NCBI GenBank assembly: GCA_036381835.1
Contig: DASVCA010000176.1
Location: 1-52,593 of the forward strand
Direction: 5' to 3'
DNA: 52,593 nt
Origin: DASULK01 sp036381835
GTDB lineage: Bacteria; Actinomycetota; Actinomycetes; Mycobacteriales; Micromonosporaceae
Under the pieces are notes generated by a model. It ran no database searches. It was given only the letters and a program-made list of their open reading frames with translations, and was not told where the DNA came from. Shown here in pieces: positions 32,645-40,963 of this stretch (positions within the stretch are counted from its first letter, which is position 1; each line of letters opens with the position of its first letter). A program made the translations under genes and the position numbers.

Positions 32645-33436
32645 ATGGAGATCAATCCGGGAGCGGCCGAGTTTCCACACCGTCAGATCGCCGGCGAGCT
32701 GCGCGCCCGGATCCGACGCGGCGACTGGGGACCCGGGGAACGACTCCCGTCCATCCCCGCCATCGCGGAGATGTTCGGTGTGGCGAAGCAGACGGTGCAG
32801 CGTGCCATCGACCAGCTCCGGGTCGAGGGAACCCTGATCACCAAACCGGGTTCGGGGACGTACGTGCGCGGCACCCGCCGCCGGCTGAACCGGCTCGCCC
32901 GTGGCCGCTACGGCAGCCGCCGCGGCTACCACGCCGACCTCGCCGCCCGCTACCGCCAGCATCTGCTCCACGCGGGACGAGCACCGGCCCCACCCGAGGT
33001 GGCGGATGCATTCGGCGTGCCCGACGGCAGTGAACTGGTCGTCCGACGGTACCTGGTCCGCACCGACGACGTCCCGGTGGAGATCGGTGCCTCCTGGTTT
33101 CGCATCGCCGACGCCGGTGGCACCGGTCTCGAGCAGACGGTCGCCTTCGGGCGCCCCCTCTACCAGGAGGTGGAGGAGGTGACGGGACGCCGTTACGTCA
33201 CCGCGGTCGATCAGCTGAGCGCCCGCCAGCCGACCCGGGAGGAGGCGGAGCTGCTACGCATCCGACCCGACACACCGGTACTGCACCTGCTGCATGTCGC
33301 CTACGACGCCCACCGCAAGCCCATCGAGGTGGCTCAGGCGACCTGGCCGGGACCGATGACGACCCTGTTCGAGGAATACCGGATCCCCGACCCGCTGCCG
33401 CAGCCCGACCCCGACCCGGGCCTGGTGCTCGGCTGA
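32645..33436 (+). CDS. GntR-family transcriptional regulator (HutC/UTRA subfamily)
   Basis: A 263-residue repressor-type regulator. The N-terminal winged helix (about 10-77) contains LRARIRRGDWGPGERLPSIP and the recognition segment FGVAKQTVQRAIDQLRVEG. It closes with TKPGSGTYVRG, the standard GntR wing. The UTRA ligand-binding domain follows (about 95-245: GSELVVRRYLVRTDDVPVE, PLYQEVEEVTGRRY, PIEVAQATWPG). A strong AAGGAGG lies 8 bases before the ATG. A palindrome at 32583-32599 is the likely operator. The ligand and targets are unknown. No metabolic gene on the same strand follows; mshC converges on it. Confidence 0.92.
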   Translation: MEINPGAAEFPHRQIAGELRARIRRGDWGPGERLPSIPAIAEMFGVAKQTVQRAIDQLRVEGTLITKPGSGTYVRGTRRRLNRLARGRYGSRRGYHADLAARYRQHLLHAGRAPAPPEVADAFGVPDGSELVVRRYLVRTDDVPVEIGASWFRIADAGGTGLEQTVAFGRPLYQEVEEVTGRRYVTAVDQLSARQPTREEAELLRIRPDTPVLHLLHVAYDAHRKPIEVAQATWPGPMTTLFEEYRIPDPLPQPDPDPGLVLG

Positions 33437-33457
33437 CGGAGCCGGAACCGGTACGCC

Positions 33458-34696
33458 CTAGAGTCGCACGCCGAGCAACGCGTCAACGGTGGCGGCCATC
33501 AAGGCCGGGCCCTCCGGATCGTCCCCGCAGCCGGCCAATGCCGCCTCCGCCCAGTCGTCCACCACCGCCAGCGCACCGGGCGTGTCCAGGTCATCGGCCA
33601 GCCGCGCCCGGACCCTCGTCAACAGCTCTGTCCCCGACGGTCCGGCGGCCGCCGCAGCCGCCCCCCGCCAACGGGTCAGTCGCTGCTCGGCGGTCTTGCG
33701 GAGTTCGTCGGTCCAGGACCGATCGCTCCGGTAGTGGTCGGCCAACAGCGCCAGCCGCACCGCCATCGGGTCGAACCCGTCGCCGCGCAGCCGGGACACG
33801 AACACCAGGTTGCCCCGAGACTTCGACATCTTCTCGCCGTCCAACCCGATCATCCCGGCGTGGACGTAGTGCGAAGCGAACGGGGCCCGACCGGTGAGCA
33901 CCTCCGCGTGCGCGGCCGAGCACTCGTGGTGCGGGAAGAGCAGATCGTTCCCGCCGCCCTGCACATCGATGGTGTCACCCAGCACATCGAGCGCGATAGA
34001 GGCGCACTCGATGTGCCAACCCGGTCGACCCGGGCCGAGTGAGCCGCCCGGCCATGCCGGCTCTCCTTCCCGGGCTCCGCGCCACAGCAGCGGATCCAGC
34101 GGATCCCGCTTGCCGTTCCGCTGCGGATCGCCGCCGCGCTCGGCGAAGTAGGCGAGCATCTGCTCCCGGGACAGGTGGGATTCGTAGCCGAAATCCGGCG
34201 CGGCGGAGATGTCGAAGTAGATGTCGCCGCTGTCGTCGTCGAGCCGGTACGCCGCGCCCCGATCCAGCAACGCACGCACCTTCTCGGCGATCGCCGGAAT
34301 CGACTCCACCGCGCCGACGTACCGGGTGGGCGGGATCACCCGCAACGCCTCCATGTCCTCCCGGAACAGCGCGGTTTCGCGCATGCCGAGCACCACCCAG
34401 TCCTCACCGTCCCGGGCGGCACGCTCCAGCAGCGGATCGTCGATGTCGGTCACGTTCTGCACGTAGCGCACCGAGAACCCCGCGTCGAGCCACGCCCGGT
34501 GCACGAGGTCGAAGGTGATCATCGTCGCGGCGTGCCCGAGATGAGTCGCGTCGTACGGGGTGATGCCGCACACGTACATCTTCGCCACGCCGTCGGGACG
34601 GGTGGGGTGTACCGCGCGGCGCGCCGCGTCGTACAACGCCGGCGGCTGGCCGATCCCGGGCAACCGCGGCACCTCGACTTCCGCCCAAGAGTCCAT
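33458..34696 (-). CDS. mshC: Mycothiol ligase MshC
   Basis: L-cysteine:1D-myo-inositol 2-amino-2-deoxy-alpha-D-glucopyranoside ligase, the ATP-dependent step that joins Cys to GlcN-Ins in mycothiol synthesis. At 412 residues it equals the M. tuberculosis enzyme. It is a class I cysteinyl-tRNA synthetase relative: VCGITPYDATHLGHAA carries the zinc ligand Cys43 and the HIGH-like HLGH, HHECSAAHAEV adds zinc ligands, and EKMSKSRGN is the KMSKS loop. GWHIECASIALDVLG is also conserved. It lacks the tRNA-anticodon domain of CysS. The ATG at 34696 has TAGGCT 7 bases upstream. It ends the minus-strand run that begins at 38856. Confidence 0.96.
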   Translation of the reverse strand: MDSWAEVEVPRLPGIGQPPALYDAARRAVHPTRPDGVAKMYVCGITPYDATHLGHAATMITFDLVHRAWLDAGFSVRYVQNVTDIDDPLLERAARDGEDWVVLGMRETALFREDMEALRVIPPTRYVGAVESIPAIAEKVRALLDRGAAYRLDDDSGDIYFDISAAPDFGYESHLSREQMLAYFAERGGDPQRNGKRDPLDPLLWRGAREGEPAWPGGSLGPGRPGWHIECASIALDVLGDTIDVQGGGNDLLFPHHECSAAHAEVLTGRAPFASHYVHAGMIGLDGEKMSKSRGNLVFVSRLRGDGFDPMAVRLALLADHYRSDRSWTDELRKTAEQRLTRWRGAAAAAAGPSGTELLTRVRARLADDLDTPGALAVVDDWAEAALAGCGDDPEGPALMAATVDALLGVRL

Positions 34697-34703
34697 GCCA
34701 GCC

Positions 34704-34709
34704 AGCCTA
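34704..34709 (-). promoter_or_regulatory. -10 element for leaderless mshC
   Basis: TAGGCT on the minus strand, 7 bases before the mshC ATG, inside the 52-bp gap after the kinase-like gene. Confidence 0.5.
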
Positions 34710-34748
34710 ACCAGCGTCAAGAGCGGGAATGCAGAGCCCCGACGACGA

Positions 34749-35567
34749 TCACACCGGTGGCCACGGCATCGCCGGCCGGTCGGCGGGCGGCGGAGGGAAC
34801 CTGCCGGTGACGCACAGCCGTCGGACCCGAGCCGTGAGCCGGGCCACCTCGGCGGCGGTGAGGTGGCCGGCGAGTTCGACGCCCAACGGCCCGGCGAGCG
34901 CCTCGGCCAGTCGGGCCAGGGTGTCCATCGCCGCCGAGGGCAAGGTGCGGCCGACCCAACCCCACAGGACGGTACGGAGCTTGTCGTCGATGTGGAAGCA
35001 GACGCCGTGGTCGACGGCGTAGATCCGCCCGTCCGGGCCGTGCAGCACGTGCCCGACCTTGCGATCCGCGTTGTTGATCACGGCGTCGAACACCGCCAGC
35101 CAGGCGAGTCGGGGATCGTCGGCGTGCCCGAGCACGTACCGGCGGCCGGCCTCGTCGTAAGCGCCCGCCACCGCGAGCCAGTGTGCGGGCAGCCGCTCGG
35201 CCGGCACGAAACCGAGCAGCGGCGACGCGTCGTCCGGTTCGTCGATCCACAGCTGGCAGGCGCCCGGCCCCAGCGGCCCGTCACGCAGCACGGTGGGCGG
35301 CACCAGGTCCCACCCGGCGGCGCGGGAGACCAGGTAGGCGGCGACTTCGCGCCCGGCCAGCGTCCCGTCCGGGAAGTCCCACAGCCGGCGCTCCCCGCGC
35401 ACGGGTTTGTAGACGCAGCGGACGGTCACCCCGTCGAGCGTGAGAAAGGCCCGCAGCGTGGTGTTGGAGGCATCCGCCAGCTGCCCCTCCAACACCATTT
35501 CCCCCGCCCGCAGCAGCCGGAGCGCGTCGCTCTCGTCGCGCACCGGATGCAGGTTGGATGTGGTCAC
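34749..35567 (-). CDS. SCO1664-family PI3/4-kinase-like protein
   Basis: A 272-residue protein of the actinobacterial SCO1664-type family with a PI3/4-kinase or HipA-like fold. Kinase-like landmarks are visible: Lys54 in VRCVYKPVRGE (nucleotide-binding lysine), Glu74 in AGREVAAYLV, Asp168 in INNADRKVGHVL (catalytic-loop NxDRK) and Asp186 in AVDHGVCFH (DFG-like metal site). The substrate is unknown; protein or small-molecule phosphorylation are both possible. The GTG at 35567 has GAGG about 8 bases upstream. It lies 19 bp after the DUF3090 gene and is likely co-transcribed with it. The equivalent mycobacterial gene is Rv2133c, by position and from memory. Confidence 0.85.
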   Translation of the reverse strand: MTTSNLHPVRDESDALRLLRAGEMVLEGQLADASNTTLRAFLTLDGVTVRCVYKPVRGERRLWDFPDGTLAGREVAAYLVSRAAGWDLVPPTVLRDGPLGPGACQLWIDEPDDASPLLGFVPAERLPAHWLAVAGAYDEAGRRYVLGHADDPRLAWLAVFDAVINNADRKVGHVLHGPDGRIYAVDHGVCFHIDDKLRTVLWGWVGRTLPSAAMDTLARLAEALAGPLGVELAGHLTAAEVARLTARVRRLCVTGRFPPPPADRPAMPWPPV

Positions 35568-35586
35568 GGATCGGTCCTCGGCTCGG

Positions 35587-36141
35587 CTACGTCGGTAGCC
35601 GGTGATAGCCGTTGTGCCGCGGGCACAGGTGTCCCTCGGGATCCAACGGCTGGCTGCACAGCGGGCACGGCGGCCGGCCGGCGGCCACCACCCGCCGAGC
35701 GCGCTCGATGAAGGCCCGGGTCGCCTCCGGTGTCAGCCGGACCCGCAGCCGATCCAGACGCTCGTCCTCGTCGTCCTCGGCCTCGCCCGGCCCGAGCAAC
35801 GGGTCGCCCGCCGCGATCGCCTCGATCAGCACGGTGGCGCTGTCCACGTCGAACGCCAGCCCCAGCGTGCCCACCCGGAACTCCTCGTCGACGGGGGTGT
35901 CGAGCGGATCGTTGTCGACCTCGATCGCCTGGGGCAGCTCCAGCCCGAACCTGCGGTTCGCCTCGGCCAGCAACTCCTCGAGCTTCTCGGCCAGCAAGGA
36001 CACCTGGACCTTCTCCAACGCCACGCTGACCACGCGGCCGGCACCGCGGGCCTGTAGGAAGAAGGTGCGGTCCCCCGGCGGCCCCACGGTTCCAGCGACA
36101 AACCGCTCGGGCGGCTCGAAGGCGTACACCTGGCGGGTCAT
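35587..36141 (-). CDS. DUF3090 family protein with C-terminal zinc-binding motif
   Basis: A 184-residue protein matching DUF3090, of unknown function. The N-terminus has VYAFEPPERFVAGTVGPPGD and RTFFLQARGAGRVVSVALEK, followed by a helical stretch and LGLAFDVDSATVLIEAIA. An acidic linker (EAEDDEDERLD) leads to a small zinc-ribbon-like end: Cys159-x2-Cys162 and Cys173-x2-His176 (CPLCSQP and LCPRHNGYH). TAGGGT sits 7 bases before the ATG at 36141. It is sandwiched between the histidine phosphatase and the kinase-like gene, an arrangement also seen in mycobacteria (Rv2134c). Confidence 0.88.
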   Translation of the reverse strand: MTRQVYAFEPPERFVAGTVGPPGDRTFFLQARGAGRVVSVALEKVQVSLLAEKLEELLAEANRRFGLELPQAIEVDNDPLDTPVDEEFRVGTLGLAFDVDSATVLIEAIAAGDPLLGPGEAEDDEDERLDRLRVRLTPEATRAFIERARRVVAAGRPPCPLCSQPLDPEGHLCPRHNGYHRLPT

Positions 36142-36148
36142 ACCCAAG

Positions 36149-36154
36149 ACCCTA
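36149..36154 (-). promoter_or_regulatory. -10 element for leaderless DUF3090 gene
   Basis: TAGGGT on the minus strand, 7 bases before the ATG at 36141. Confidence 0.5.
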
Positions 36155-36229
36155 CCGCCCCGACGCGGTCCGCTCGCCCCACCGACCCGGTGGGGCGCGA
36201 TCGGCCGTCCCGACGGCGAGCCGCGCCGG

Positions 36230-36925
36230 TCACGCCCCGGCGCCACCCCCGACCGCCGCGTCCGAGTCGGCCGGCCGGGGCCGGCGGCGACGCCGACGTT
36301 TCGCAGGTGCCAGCGCGGACAGGTCACCGCCGGTGTCGTTCAAGCGCAGCACGAACGGCCGCACCGGGGTGTACCGTATGACGGACACCGCTCCCGGATC
36401 GATGACGATCCGTTGAAAATGATCGAGATGCAGCCCGAGGGCGTCGGCCACGATCGCCTTGATGACGTCGCCGTGGCTGCACGCCAGCCAGACCGCGTCG
36501 GGCCCGTGCTCGGCGGTAACCTGCGCGTCCCACTGTCGGGCCGCCGCCACCGCTCGCGCGGCCATCGCCGCCAACGACTCCCCGCCGGGGAACACCGCTC
36601 CGCTGGGGTGCTGCTGCACCACCCGCCACAACGGGTCCCGCGACAACTTCTTAAGGGGCTGGCCCTCCCATTCGCCGTAACCGCACTCGATGAGGCCCCG
36701 CTCGGGTACGGGCGAGGTGTCCGGTAGTGCCAGTTCCAGGGTCTGTCGGCAGCGGAGCAGCGGACTGGTCACCACGGCGGTCAACGGCAGGCCACGCAGG
36801 CGGACGCCGGCCGCGACCGCCTGAGCCCGGCCGGTCTCGTCCAACTCGACCGGCCGGTGACCGGCCAGTCCGCCTTCGGCGTTGGCGGTGGTTCGACCGT
36901 GCCGCAGGAGCAGGAGTGTCGCCAC
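36230..36925 (-). CDS. Histidine phosphatase (MSMEG_4193/Rv2135c-like)
   Basis: A branch-1 histidine phosphatase of 231 residues. The phospho-accepting His9 is in LLRHGRTTAN, the acid/base region is ECGYGEWEGQPL (about 80-91), and the second His is His151 in ACSHGDVIKAI. The C-terminus is a highly basic run (AKRRRRRRPRPADSD) followed by a disordered Gly/Ala tail. It is unlikely to be a glycolytic mutase; the substrate is unknown. The GTG at 36925 has TAGGGT 6 bases upstream in the 24-bp gap after uppP. It groups with DUF3090 and the kinase-like protein. Confidence 0.88.
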   Translation of the reverse strand: MATLLLLRHGRTTANAEGGLAGHRPVELDETGRAQAVAAGVRLRGLPLTAVVTSPLLRCRQTLELALPDTSPVPERGLIECGYGEWEGQPLKKLSRDPLWRVVQQHPSGAVFPGGESLAAMAARAVAAARQWDAQVTAEHGPDAVWLACSHGDVIKAIVADALGLHLDHFQRIVIDPGAVSVIRYTPVRPFVLRLNDTGGDLSALAPAKRRRRRRPRPADSDAAVGGGAGA

Positions 36926-36931
36926 GGTCCC

Positions 36932-36937
36932 ACCCTA
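36932..36937 (-). promoter_or_regulatory. -10 element for the leaderless histidine phosphatase gene
   Basis: TAGGGT on the minus strand, 6 bases before the GTG at 36925, within the short uppP-phosphatase gap. Confidence 0.45.
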
Positions 36938-36949
36938 CGCAGCGTGGTC

Positions 36950-37792
36950 TCAGGTCGCGGAGATGGTGTCGGTAAGCAGCAGGGAGAGCACCAACGTGCC
37001 GAGCGCGACCCGGTAGAGCACGAAGACGTACAGGGAATGGCGGGCGACGTACCGCAGGAGCCAGGCGATGGCCGCGTAGCCGACCGCGAAGGCGATGAGC
37101 GTCGCCACCACCATCTGCGCCACGGACGGCGTCGAACCCGCCCCGCCACGGTCGAAGACGTCGGGGAGGCTGAACACCCCGGACATCACCACCGCGGGGA
37201 TGGCGAGCAGGAACGAATAGCGTGCGGCGGCCTCCCGGGTCAGATTGAGGAACAGCCCGGCGGTCAGGGTGGCACCGGAGCGGGACACGCCGGGAACCAG
37301 CGCGAGCGCCTGCGCGAATCCCATGATCACACCGTCGCGGAGCGTGAAGTGTTGGATCCGGCGGGTCTGGCGGCCCCAGTACTCGGCGAAGGCGATGATG
37401 AACGCGAACACGATCAAAGTGGTCGCCACCACCCACAGGTTGCGCGCCGCGGTGCGGATCTGGTCCTTCAACAGCAGACCGAACAGCCCGATCGGGATGG
37501 AGCCGATGATGACGTACCACGCCATCCGGTAGTCGAGGCCGGCCCGGACGGTCGGATCCCGGAAGCCCAGGAACCACGCCTTCACGATCCGCCAGATGTC
37601 CTTGGCGAAGTAGATGAGCACCGCGGCTTCGGTGCCCAGCTGGGTGACCGCGGTGAACGAGGCTCCCGCGTCCTGCTCGAAGAAGAGCGCGGAGGTGATC
37701 CGCAGGTGGCCGGACGAGCTGACCGGCAGAAACTCGGTGAGTCCCTGGACGAGGCCGAGGACGATCGCCTCGATCCAGCTCATCTCGTTCAC
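36950..37792 (-). CDS. uppP: Undecaprenyl-diphosphatase UppP (BacA)
   Basis: An integral membrane phosphatase of about 280 residues that recycles undecaprenyl diphosphate to the monophosphate carrier used in cell-wall synthesis; high expression gives bacitracin resistance. The two catalytic motifs are EFLPVSSSGHLRI (about 20-32) and VPGVSRSGATLTAG (about 170). About eight hydrophobic helices are visible. The GTG at 37792 overlaps the LLM oxidoreductase stop as GTGA. An ATG three codons further in (37783, MSWIEAIVLG) is an equally good family start. The equivalent in M. tuberculosis is Rv2136c. Confidence 0.95.
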   Translation of the reverse strand: MNEMSWIEAIVLGLVQGLTEFLPVSSSGHLRITSALFFEQDAGASFTAVTQLGTEAAVLIYFAKDIWRIVKAWFLGFRDPTVRAGLDYRMAWYVIIGSIPIGLFGLLLKDQIRTAARNLWVVATTLIVFAFIIAFAEYWGRQTRRIQHFTLRDGVIMGFAQALALVPGVSRSGATLTAGLFLNLTREAAARYSFLLAIPAVVMSGVFSLPDVFDRGGAGSTPSVAQMVVATLIAFAVGYAAIAWLLRYVARHSLYVFVLYRVALGTLVLSLLLTDTISAT

Positions 37793-38856
37793 TCGCCGAC
37801 CCCCGCGAGGTCGAGCGCTTCCGCGCAGGTACGCAGGGTCCGGATGCCGCTGTCGACGTCCGCGACGAACAGGCTCAGCGACAAGGTGGTGACGCCGCTT
37901 GCGGCGTACTCGCGCATCCGCTCGGCGATGCGTTCCTTCGGTCCGAGCAGCGAGGTCCGGTCGATGAACTCCAGCGGCACGGCCGCCGCCGCGTCACGGT
38001 GCCGCTTCGCCAGGTAGAGCTCCTGCACCTCGCGGGCGGCGTCGCCGTAACCCATCCGGACCGCGAGTCGGTTGTAGAAGTTCTGCTCCCGGCTGCCCAT
38101 GCCGCCGACGTAGAGCGCGGCGTACCAACGGACCAACTCGGCGCAGGCGGCGATGCCGTCCGGAGAGGGGTCGTCGCCGACGACCACCGGCACGCTGGGC
38201 ACGACGTCGAAGTCGGCCAGGTCCCGGCCGGTCTTCGCCCGACCGGCGCCGATCGCCGACAACTGCTCCCCGGCGAACTCCGGACTGTAGAAGACCGCCA
38301 ACCACCCGTCGGCGATCTCGCCGGCCAGTTCGAGGTTGCGCGGTCCGACCGCGGCCAGGTAGATCGGGATGCGCTCGCGGGGCGGGTGGAAGCTCAGCCG
38401 CAGCGCTTTGCCCGGGCCGTCCGGCAAGGGCAGCCGGTAGTGTTCGCCGGCGTACTCGACAGGCTTTCGCGCCAGCGCCAACCGGACGATGTCGACGTAC
38501 TCCCGGGTGCGCGCGAGCGGCTTGGCGAACCGGACCCCGTGCCAGCCTTCGGAGACCTGGGGGCCGGAGACGCCGAGGCCGAGCCGGAACCGGCCGCCGG
38601 AGAGCGTGTCGATGGTGGCCGCCGTCATCGCGGTGGCCGCCGGGGTGCGGGCCGGGATCTGCATCACCGCGGAACCGAGCTCGATCCGTTCGGTCTGCCC
38701 GGCTAGCCAGGCCAGCATGCTCGGGGAGTCCGAGCCGTACGCCTCCGCGGCCCAGACCACCGAGTAACCGAGCCGTTCCGCCTCCCTCACCAACGCCAGA
38801 TGGTCGGTCGGCCTGGTCCAGGCCGTCTGATAGCCGATGTTTAGCCCGAGTCGCAC
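37789..38856 (-). CDS. LLM-class F420-dependent oxidoreductase
   Basis: A luciferase-like monooxygenase-family enzyme of 355 residues, the type that uses coenzyme F420 in actinobacteria. It begins RLGLNIGYQTAW and has the family segments VREAERLGYSVVWAAEAYG, LGSAVMQIPARTPAATAM, LSGGRFRLGLGVSGPQV and IPIYLAAVGPRNLELAGEI. The TIM-barrel length is standard. The substrate is unknown. The GTG at 38856 is preceded by GGGGAGG at 4-base spacing. It is first in the minus-strand run leading into uppP, with overlapping stop and start, although a functional link with cell-wall carrier recycling is not obvious. Confidence 0.88.
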   Translation of the reverse strand: MRLGLNIGYQTAWTRPTDHLALVREAERLGYSVVWAAEAYGSDSPSMLAWLAGQTERIELGSAVMQIPARTPAATAMTAATIDTLSGGRFRLGLGVSGPQVSEGWHGVRFAKPLARTREYVDIVRLALARKPVEYAGEHYRLPLPDGPGKALRLSFHPPRERIPIYLAAVGPRNLELAGEIADGWLAVFYSPEFAGEQLSAIGAGRAKTGRDLADFDVVPSVPVVVGDDPSPDGIAACAELVRWYAALYVGGMGSREQNFYNRLAVRMGYGDAAREVQELYLAKRHRDAAAAVPLEFIDRTSLLGPKERIAERMREYAASGVTTLSLSLFVADVDSGIRTLRTCAEALDLAGVGE

Positions 38857-39008
38857 TGATCCTCCCCGACTGCCGCAACGCAACAGGCTACGAGATTCTC
38901 TCCGATCCCTCCGCCCGGGCCCCGACCCGATCCGCGACCGGGAATCGACCTGGGACTGCGGACCTGGGACAGCCGGGAGCGCGGATATCGAACGGGGCTG
39001 GTTCTGCA

Positions 39009-39014
39009 TACAGT
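39009..39014 (+). promoter_or_regulatory. -10 element for leaderless aldo/keto reductase gene
   Basis: TACAGT is followed by 6 bases and the ATG at 39021. There is no Shine-Dalgarno. Confidence 0.48.
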
Positions 39015-39020
39015 TCATGC

Positions 39021-40010
39021 ATGCGACAGCGACCGCTCGGCCGAAGCGGGCTGGCGGTTTCCCGGCTCGCGCTCGGCACCATGACCTGGGGTCGGGACAC
39101 CGACGCCGACGACGCGGCCGCGCAACTGAGAAGCTACCTCGACGCCGGAGGGAACCTGCTCGACACGGCGGATGTGTTCGCGGACGGAGCCGCCGAGGCG
39201 GTCATCGGGTCGCTGCTGGGCGTCCTTGTCCGTCGCGAGGAGGTACTCATCTCCACCAAGGCCGGGATGCGGCCCGGCTCGGTGCGGGGACGCGACGCCT
39301 CCCGCGGCCACCTGCTGCGCTGCCTGGATGCTTCGCTGCGCCGACTCAACACCGACTACGTGGATGTGTGGCAGGTGCACGGGTATGATCCGGCGACCCC
39401 GCTGGAGGAGACCCTCGCCGCGCTCGACTACGCCGTCACCAGCGGGCGGGCCCGCTACGTCGGTGTCTGCGACTTCTCGGGGTGGCAGACGGCCCGCGCC
39501 GCCACCTGGCAGGCCGCCTTCCCGACCCGTACCCCGATCGTCTGCGCCCAGGTCGAGTACTCGCTGTTGCAACGCGGCGTCGAGCGCGAAGTGCTGCCGG
39601 CCTGTACGACGCTCGGCCTCGGCGTGCTGGCCTGGTCGCCGCTCGGCCGCGGGGTGCTCACCGGCAAGTACCGCCACGGCCGTCCGGCGGACTCCCGGGC
39701 GGCCTCGCCGCATTTCGAGTCGTTCGTGGCCGCCTATCTGGAGCCGCGCTCGTCGAGCATCGTGGAGGCGGTCGTCACCGCGGCCGCCGGGCTCGGGGTC
39801 TCGCCGCTGGAGGTCGCGCTCGCCTGGGTGCGGGACCGGCCGGGTGTGGTGGCACCGATCCTGGGTGCTCGAACCGTCGGTCAACTGCTCGGCGCCCTGC
39901 AGGTGGAGCGGATCACCCTGCCGGTGGAGATCACCCAGGCGTTGGACGACGTCTCGGCGATGGAGATCGGCTATCCCGAGCGCGACGACGTCGTCGTCGG
40001 CTCGGGCTGA
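39021..40010 (+). CDS. Aldo/keto reductase with Tyr-to-Phe at the active site
   Basis: A 329-residue AKR-superfamily protein with an NADPH-binding TIM barrel. The start is RPLGRSGLAVSRLALGTMTW. Of the catalytic tetrad, Asp48 (LLDTADVF), Lys80 (LISTKAG) and His120 (WQVHGYDP) are present. The usual Tyr in the DTAxxYxxG motif is Phe53 (DTADVFADGAAE, codon TTC). Other family segments are VGVCDFSGWQ, AQVEYSLLQRG, LAWSPLGRGVLTGKY and APILGARTVGQL. The substitution may reduce or alter reductase activity. It is divergent from the LLM gene across 164 bp and followed by the small DUF5703 gene. Confidence 0.88.
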   Translation: MRQRPLGRSGLAVSRLALGTMTWGRDTDADDAAAQLRSYLDAGGNLLDTADVFADGAAEAVIGSLLGVLVRREEVLISTKAGMRPGSVRGRDASRGHLLRCLDASLRRLNTDYVDVWQVHGYDPATPLEETLAALDYAVTSGRARYVGVCDFSGWQTARAATWQAAFPTRTPIVCAQVEYSLLQRGVEREVLPACTTLGLGVLAWSPLGRGVLTGKYRHGRPADSRAASPHFESFVAAYLEPRSSSIVEAVVTAAAGLGVSPLEVALAWVRDRPGVVAPILGARTVGQLLGALQVERITLPVEITQALDDVSAMEIGYPERDDVVVGSG

Positions 40011-40070
40011 GCAGCGCCGCGACCGGAACACCCACTGGTACTCGCCGACACGCCGGGGCAGGATGGGCCT

Positions 40071-40262
40071 ATGGACTACGAGTACGCGCCGCTGCGGCTA
40101 CCGCCGAACGTCGACCGGGCGACCGCCGCGGCGCAGCTGGCGATTCAGGCGGAGTTCTCCGGTTGGGAGCTGGCCCGGGTGCGGCTGTACCGGGACGGGA
40201 CCCGGCAAGTGGTGCTGCGACGACGGGTCGCCGGTCACGCACAGCCGGGTCTGTCCTACTGA
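40071..40262 (+). CDS. DUF5703 family small protein
   Basis: A 63-residue protein resembling the actinobacterial DUF5703 family (from memory), function unknown. It reads as a short helix-strand unit: YEYAPLRLPPNVDRATAAAQ, then GWELARVRLYRDGTRQVVLR, a common pattern where the second half forms a beta hairpin. CAGGAT sits 6 bases before the ATG at 40071, one base off the TANNNT pattern, and there is no clear Shine-Dalgarno. The stop is 10 bp from a convergent gene. Confidence 0.75.
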   Translation: MDYEYAPLRLPPNVDRATAAAQLAIQAEFSGWELARVRLYRDGTRQVVLRRRVAGHAQPGLSY

Positions 40263-40272
40263 TCGCCCGGTC

Positions 40273-40920
40273 TTACCCCGCCGACTGGTCGATGTCGGCT
40301 TCCGAGACCAGACGCTCGTCCAGGCGGCCGAGGACCCGGTCGTCGGTGGCCGCCTCGAACGGGCCGGCCACGTCCTCGTCGTCGTACGCCTCCACGTCCA
40401 GCGGTGTGCTCACCTCGGCGACGACCACCACGCCGTCGAGCGGCTCCAATTCGGGGATGTCCAGCACGCCGAGGGAACCGTCCCCGCTCTGCAGCAGCTC
40501 CAGCACCGCCTCGCCGACGCCCTCGATCGGCTCGGCCTCCTCGGCCTCCGGGGAGCCGGCCCGCGCCGCCTGGGCGACGCGCAGCAGTGCGGAGACGCTC
40601 GGCACGCGGTAGTCGCGCCGCTGTCGCACCGACACCACGCGCGGGTACGGGTCGGCGGCCCCGGTGCCGTCGTCGACGCGCAACGACTCCCGGCCCTGGT
40701 CGGGGTCGATACGTTCGACGTCCCACGGCGTGACCTCGCCGTAGGTTTCGAGTAGCAGGTCGTCGTACTCGCTCGAGGCGTTGTTCAGCGCCACGTACGC
40801 CTGCCAGACCCGGTCGTCCTCGAGGTGGCCGCCGGCGGTCTTCACCGCCGCCAAGTGGGCGCGCGCGGCTTCGATCACCCGCTCCAGTGCGGCGTCCAGC
40901 TCGGCGTGCTGGTCGGTCAT
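40273..40920 (-). CDS. Acidic conserved hypothetical protein
   Basis: A 215-residue very acidic soluble protein that I do not recognise. The N-terminal helix (HAELDAALERVIEAARAHLA) and WQAYVALNNASSEYDDLLLE precede TPWDVERIDPD. A middle region VVSVRQRRDYRVPSVSALLR looks folded. The C-terminal half is Glu/Asp-rich with short hydrophobic strands (GVVVVAEVSTPLDVEAYDDE). There are no membrane segments or catalytic motifs. The ATG at 40920 has AAGGAGC 6 bases upstream. It lies 43 bp downstream of the M20 peptidase and is probably co-transcribed. Confidence 0.78.
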   Translation of the reverse strand: MTDQHAELDAALERVIEAARAHLAAVKTAGGHLEDDRVWQAYVALNNASSEYDDLLLETYGEVTPWDVERIDPDQGRESLRVDDGTGAADPYPRVVSVRQRRDYRVPSVSALLRVAQAARAGSPEAEEAEPIEGVGEAVLELLQSGDGSLGVLDIPELEPLDGVVVVAEVSTPLDVEAYDDEDVAGPFEAATDDRVLGRLDERLVSEADIDQSAG

Positions 40921-40963
40921 GAAAGCTCCTTAGTGGTGGGTCGTGGTCGACGCTCGCCCCGGT

